A DNA stretch of 45,469 nt, taken from assembly GCF_937980635.1 (NCBI RefSeq), contig NZ_CALJPG010000036.1, forward strand, positions 1 through 45,469, written 5' to 3'. A program made the translations under genes and the position numbers. The first letter of the stretch is position 1, and the number at the start of each line of letters is the position of its first letter. A model generated the notes under the pieces. The model saw only the letters and a list, made by a program, of their open reading frames with translations. It made no database searches and had not been told where the DNA came from. Of the stretch, positions 42,057-45,469 are shown piece after piece. The stretch comes from an uncultured Campylobacter sp. (GTDB taxonomy: Bacteria; Campylobacterota; Campylobacteria; Campylobacterales; Campylobacteraceae).

Positions 42057-42891
42057 CCTGGCGCCGCTTTTGGGGCTTTGCGGCAATCTTTTTACGCCGC
42101 TTGAGATGCCTAAATATGATCCGCAAAAGGCGCGGCTGGGTGCAAAAATTTTTACCGATGTAAGATTTAGCAGCAAAGGCCGCTCCTGCGAGAGCTGCCA
42201 TAACTTCTATCTAAACGACTCAGGCGCTTCAGTGCGCGATGGACGCGTGCCTACGCTAATAAATTCTTATTACTTTGATCGCTACTTGGGCGATTATAAT
42301 TTCGCGGGCTTTGAAGCGCGGATCGCGGCGTCGGTTTTTGGCGAGAATGAACTGGACGCGAGCGAAGATAGAATTTTAGAGCTTATCAGGAAGAATTTAG
42401 CCTACAAGCAGGCTTTTGAAAGTGCTTACGGCGAGGCGAATACGGCGAACTTCATTGATGCGCTAAAGGAATTTTTAAAATCCAAAACCGCGATAAATTC
42501 TAAATTTGATCGGTTTTTGCGCGGCGAGGTTAAGCTAAATGATGCCGAATATAACGGATATGTGCTTTTTGTGCGGCTGTGTTCGGCATGTCATAACGGC
42601 GTTAGCCTTGGCACCGGCAGCTTTACTAAAATTCGCCCAAGCGCGGAAGAGGAGGATGCGCCTAGGCATAGGCTCACTTCCGATGGATTTGAGCTGCGCC
42701 GCGTGCCTAGCTTGCGCAATATCACGCAAACCGCGCCTTACGTAAACGGGCAGACGGATTTGCGTCTTGCGGTGCGGCAGATCGCAAAGGATCTGCTAAA
42801 ATACGATCTTAGCGATGGGGAGCTTGATGCTTTGATGAGCTTTTTAGCCACACTTAAGGGCGAGATGACGGAGGCGCAGGATGAAAGATAA
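42019..42891 (+). CDS. Di-heme cytochrome c peroxidase family protein
   Basis: A periplasmic protein that reduces hydrogen peroxide with electrons from cytochrome c. The 290 residues start with a signal peptide (MRLKRALSCFIFSLAPLLGL) and carry two heme c attachment sites, CESCH at 57-61 and CSACH at 188-192, the spacing of the CcpA/MauG family. The C-terminal region FELRRVPSLRNITQTAPYVN followed by G is also typical. It lies inside a three-gene overlapping set: its start is within the methyltransferase gene and its last 11 bases overlap the c-di-GMP gene. Confidence 0.93.
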   Translation: MRLKRALSCFIFSLAPLLGLCGNLFTPLEMPKYDPQKARLGAKIFTDVRFSSKGRSCESCHNFYLNDSGASVRDGRVPTLINSYYFDRYLGDYNFAGFEARIAASVFGENELDASEDRILELIRKNLAYKQAFESAYGEANTANFIDALKEFLKSKTAINSKFDRFLRGEVKLNDAEYNGYVLFVRLCSACHNGVSLGTGSFTKIRPSAEEEDAPRHRLTSDGFELRRVPSLRNITQTAPYVNGQTDLRLAVRQIAKDLLKYDLSDGELDALMSFLATLKGEMTEAQDER

Positions 42892-45301
42892 GATAATGTG
42901 GGCTTTGATGGTGGGGATTATGATATTAGGCATAATCATCGCCGGGAATTATTTCTCGTCGCTAAGAGATGTAGCGAGATTTAGCACGATTTCGCGCGAG
43001 CTAGCTTTGATCGATAATGCCGACAATCGCCTAAATATATTATTTGATGCAAAAATCGCAAGAAGGGACTTTTCGATCGCAAATGCCGATATGCGCGGCA
43101 TCTATCAGGTGCTACAAGCTCTGCAAAAAGACAAAATCATTGATAAAATCGGACTTAGCAGCGATGTGCGCGCGATCGGAAGCGCTTTTAGCGATAAAAT
43201 TTCACTTTTGGACGAGCTTGGAGCTTTAAATTCGCAGAATTTAATCCTTTTTCAAAGTCTGCAGCAAAAATTTTTATCCAGTGGCGCAAATGCGCAAAGA
43301 GCAAATCTCTACTCTCAAATTTTAGGGCTTAACTATAAAAATCGCTCCGAGATCTCCGCTTTGAAAAGCGCGCTAGAAAGCGCAGATGCGTCAAGCCCTG
43401 ACGAAGCTGCGTTTATAGGAATCGCGCGACAAATTTTAAGGAATTTCGAGCGGCAAAATATCATCGTAAGCGATAATCTCTCGTTGCTAAATGAGCGCTT
43501 CGCAAGCCTGCGCGAGCGATTTTCTTACGCTAGCGAGGAATTTTACGGCTCGTTTATGCAAATGACTATGCTTTACACGGCGGTGTTTTTGTCGTTTTTA
43601 CTGCTTACTTACATCATAAATTCCGATGCTTTGCGTAGTAAACGCGCCCTCGCGCCCTATCGCGCGCTATGCGAGGAGGCAGGCGAAGCGATAGTTTTGG
43701 CAGATCAAAGCTTTAAAATTTTATACACCAATAAAAGCGCGCTTAGCTTAAGCGGCTACGAACAAAGCGAGCTGCAAGGAAGCGATCTTGGAGTTTTGAT
43801 GCCCAAAGATAAGGGGATCGAACTTCCTGCGATGGTAAATAAAAGCGCCAAAGATACGCGCCTGCTTCGTAAAAACGGCGAACTAGCCGACGTGAGCTTA
43901 AGACTAGCAAATATCGCCGCTGCATCCAAGCCGCCGCTATATGCGCTTTACGCTCATGACATCGGCGAGCGCGAGATTATGAAACTAGCTCTTGCGAGCG
44001 CAAAGGAGAGTTTAAACAATCAAGTCTATATCGATCATCTTACGGGCCAGGGCAACGAAGCGGCGCTATATGAGCTAATAAACGCCGAAAAAACGGGCGT
44101 AGCGATCTACATCACTATCGTAAATTTTGCGAATTTGCGGCTTTTTTACAAGGCGGAGACGACAAATGAAATTCTGCGCTCCTTTGCGCGCACGCTTGCA
44201 ATGTGTATCGAATCGCACGAGATCAAAGCCAGTATCTTTCGCATCCAATCGGATGAGTTTTGCCTATTTTACGAGGGACTAAATGTCGCGCGCGACGTGG
44301 AGATCATAAATAAATACTTCACCGACAAGGTCTTTAATCTCCATACCACCGAGGGCTTTGCGTCCGCGCCTTTAAATATCACGATGGGCGTAAGCGAGCG
44401 CGCCGACGTAGCGGGCGGCGCAAATAGGGTCTTTCAGGCGGTTATGGCGATGTATGAGGCGCAGAGCAAAAACGAGCATGTGGGCTTTTACTCGCGTCCA
44501 AATGCGATTGAGGAAAAATATCTGCAAAATCAGATTATGATCAACACCATTCAAAACGCGATCAAGAAAAATCAAGTCTTTGTACTCGTCCAGCCTATAT
44601 TTGATATCACCCACCGCGATCCTAGTGGTAACACATACGGCACCGAGGGCGGTGATTATGTCCCATTAGTATATGAAATTCTAATCCGTCTAATCGACCG
44701 CTCGGGCAAGACGCGCTGCCCTGGTGAGTTTATCGACATCGCAAAGCAGACCTCGCTCTACATCCCGCTAACTCAGGTCGTAATAAACGAAGCTTTTCGC
44801 TTGCTAGACCGCTTCGCAGGGACTTGCTTTAGCATAAATCTTTCATATTTTGACATCGCAAACGAAGGTATCAAGGAGCTTTTAGAGCGCAAGCTCGCAT
44901 CCAGCCCAAATGCTTCAAATTTGTTTATTGAAATTTTAGAAAGCGAGGAATTCGACGATTACGAGAGCCTGCGTAGCTTCATTGCCGTAGCCAAAAACTA
45001 CGGCTGCAAGGTCGCGATAGACGATTTTGGCAGCGGATACTCCAACTACTATAGAATTTTAACGCTTGATGTGGATTACATAAAGATCGACGGAGCGCTC
45101 ATCAAAAACATCGCAAACGACAAAAACTCGCGCGCCATCGTCGAAACGATCGCTAACTTCGCGCGCAAGCAGGGCTACGAGCTCATCGCCGAATACGTAG
45201 AAAACCACGAAATTTCAATCATCTTAGAAGAGATGGGGATTAAATATATGCAAGGCTACTTCTACAGCAAACCGATGGAGCCTTCGAGGATAAAATTCTA
45301 A
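42881..45301 (+). CDS. PAS / degenerate GGDEF / EAL protein, probable c-di-GMP phosphodiesterase
   Basis: An 806-residue inner-membrane sensor. Membrane helices near 5-25 and 226-247 bracket a helical periplasmic sensor domain. A PAS domain follows (~260-350, with EAIVLADQSFKILYTNKSAL), then a GGDEF-like domain in which the signature is QSDEF (Ser457-Phe460), so cyclase activity is unlikely. The EAL domain keeps its key residues: Glu599 (EIL), the Asn of SINLSYFD, DDFGSGYS at 714-721, Lys735 in KIDG, Glu771 and Gln791 in QGYFYSKP. It is therefore expected to degrade c-di-GMP. It overlaps the peroxidase gene by 11 bases. Confidence 0.92.
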   Translation: MKDKIMWALMVGIMILGIIIAGNYFSSLRDVARFSTISRELALIDNADNRLNILFDAKIARRDFSIANADMRGIYQVLQALQKDKIIDKIGLSSDVRAIGSAFSDKISLLDELGALNSQNLILFQSLQQKFLSSGANAQRANLYSQILGLNYKNRSEISALKSALESADASSPDEAAFIGIARQILRNFERQNIIVSDNLSLLNERFASLRERFSYASEEFYGSFMQMTMLYTAVFLSFLLLTYIINSDALRSKRALAPYRALCEEAGEAIVLADQSFKILYTNKSALSLSGYEQSELQGSDLGVLMPKDKGIELPAMVNKSAKDTRLLRKNGELADVSLRLANIAAASKPPLYALYAHDIGEREIMKLALASAKESLNNQVYIDHLTGQGNEAALYELINAEKTGVAIYITIVNFANLRLFYKAETTNEILRSFARTLAMCIESHEIKASIFRIQSDEFCLFYEGLNVARDVEIINKYFTDKVFNLHTTEGFASAPLNITMGVSERADVAGGANRVFQAVMAMYEAQSKNEHVGFYSRPNAIEEKYLQNQIMINTIQNAIKKNQVFVLVQPIFDITHRDPSGNTYGTEGGDYVPLVYEILIRLIDRSGKTRCPGEFIDIAKQTSLYIPLTQVVINEAFRLLDRFAGTCFSINLSYFDIANEGIKELLERKLASSPNASNLFIEILESEEFDDYESLRSFIAVAKNYGCKVAIDDFGSGYSNYYRILTLDVDYIKIDGALIKNIANDKNSRAIVETIANFARKQGYELIAEYVENHEISIILEEMGIKYMQGYFYSKPMEPSRIKF

Positions 45302-45318
45302 TCTCATCTTTGCAATAG

Positions 45319-45344
45319 ATAGAGGTGTTTTTACACCCCCACTA
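45319..45344 (+). terminator. Hairpin after the EAL protein gene
   Basis: GGTGT (45324-45328) and ACACC (45333-45337) form a stem with a TTTT loop; outer ATAG/CTAT can extend it. There is no T-run on the plus strand. Confidence 0.35.
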
Positions 45345-45374
45345 TTGACAAAGAACCCAAATTTATTATATAAT
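45345..45374 (+). promoter_or_regulatory. Consensus-like sigma-70 promoter
   Basis: TTGACA (45345-45350) and TATAAT (45369-45374) are 18 bases apart. Further TATAAT boxes occur at 45375-45380 and 45392-45397. Full -35/-10 matches are unusual elsewhere in this window. It points to a gene that starts at or beyond the window edge; an ATG at 45442 opens a partial frame, not recognised. Confidence 0.6.
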
Positions 45375-45402
45375 TATAATCAAATTTATTATATAATTAT
45401 AA
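45359..45402 (+). repeat. Tandem 23-base AT-rich repeat within the promoter
   Basis: AAATTTATTATATAATTAT and the following bases occur twice, from 45359 and from 45382, separated by one C. Each copy supplies -10-like TATAAT boxes. Confidence 0.85.
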
Positions 45403-45469
45403 CATAAAAGTCAGGGTGGATAAATATTCGTTCAGCAGGTGATGAAACAGCAACTTCAAATGCTCAAGC

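Noticed and set aside
45442..45469. Start of a new gene at the window edge (ATG at 45442)
   Set aside because: Only nine codons are visible and another frame is equally open, so no CDS is called.

Overview
The window reads as chromosomal DNA of an epsilonproteobacterium (Campylobacterota), most likely a moderate-GC oral Campylobacter of the C. gracilis kind. Supporting features are short AAATTT/TAAAATTT words scattered between and inside genes, extended TATAAT -10 boxes without clear -35 boxes, tight gene overlaps, and Campylobacter-type versions of pyrG, recJ, cdsA-dxr, ilvD, leuC and nrdA. The species call is inference; no marker gene was compared.

Layout. 1-1936: 5' part of nrdA (minus). 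2322-3770: DUF945-like exported protein (minus). 3909-7110: pyrG-recJ. 7510-7839: small cupin (minus). 7906-13178 (minus): four overlapping genes running Tat-type solute-binding protein, permease, ATPase, then an NnrS-type membrane protein with an enormous N-terminal extension. 13372-20128: a type III restriction-modification island placed at the 5' end of ilvD. It leaves a 23-codon ilvD remnant on the left and a complete ilvD with a divergent 5' end and a TTG start on the right. Between mod and res lie two very AT-rich, translationally coupled genes (a soluble protein and a four-helix membrane protein) that I do not recognise. 21907-23652: an AT-rich polytopic membrane protein of unknown function on the other side of ilvD, so ilvD is flanked by foreign-looking DNA on both sides. 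23854-25119: leuC (minus). 25217-28962: nitroreductase, RqcH-like NFACT protein, cdsA, dxr. 29149-30123: DUF3137-like membrane protein. 30488-30563: tRNA-Val(GAC). 30587-32715: a small accessory cluster with an Imm32-like immunity protein, a second small acidic protein, two paralogous membrane/zinc-ribbon proteins, gene scraps and a truncated duplicate, but no intact toxin. 33002-35986: TonB-dependent receptor with a Fur-like operator, then a membrane-anchored methyltransferase. 36416-36970: mntP (minus). 37057-37686: small exported protein. 37730-39541: EamA transporter with a long Q/N/S-rich N-terminal extension. 39485-41048 (minus): Zn/Mn ABC permease and ATPase. 41148-45301: methyltransferase, di-heme cytochrome c peroxidase and a PAS/degenerate GGDEF/EAL protein as overlapping genes. 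A strong promoter with a tandem AT-rich repeat closes the window.

Three themes stand out. (1) A mosaic defence locus: type III RM with a nested two-gene soluble/membrane module, sitting at a biosynthetic gene whose 5' end was replaced. (2) An orphan immunity-type cluster beside a tRNA gene. (3) Low-complexity NFK/QN/S-rich segments inside proteins (NnrS, EamA, a methyltransferase) that look like the AAATTTT-rich intergenic DNA of this genome made into coding sequence. All compositional statements are by eye.
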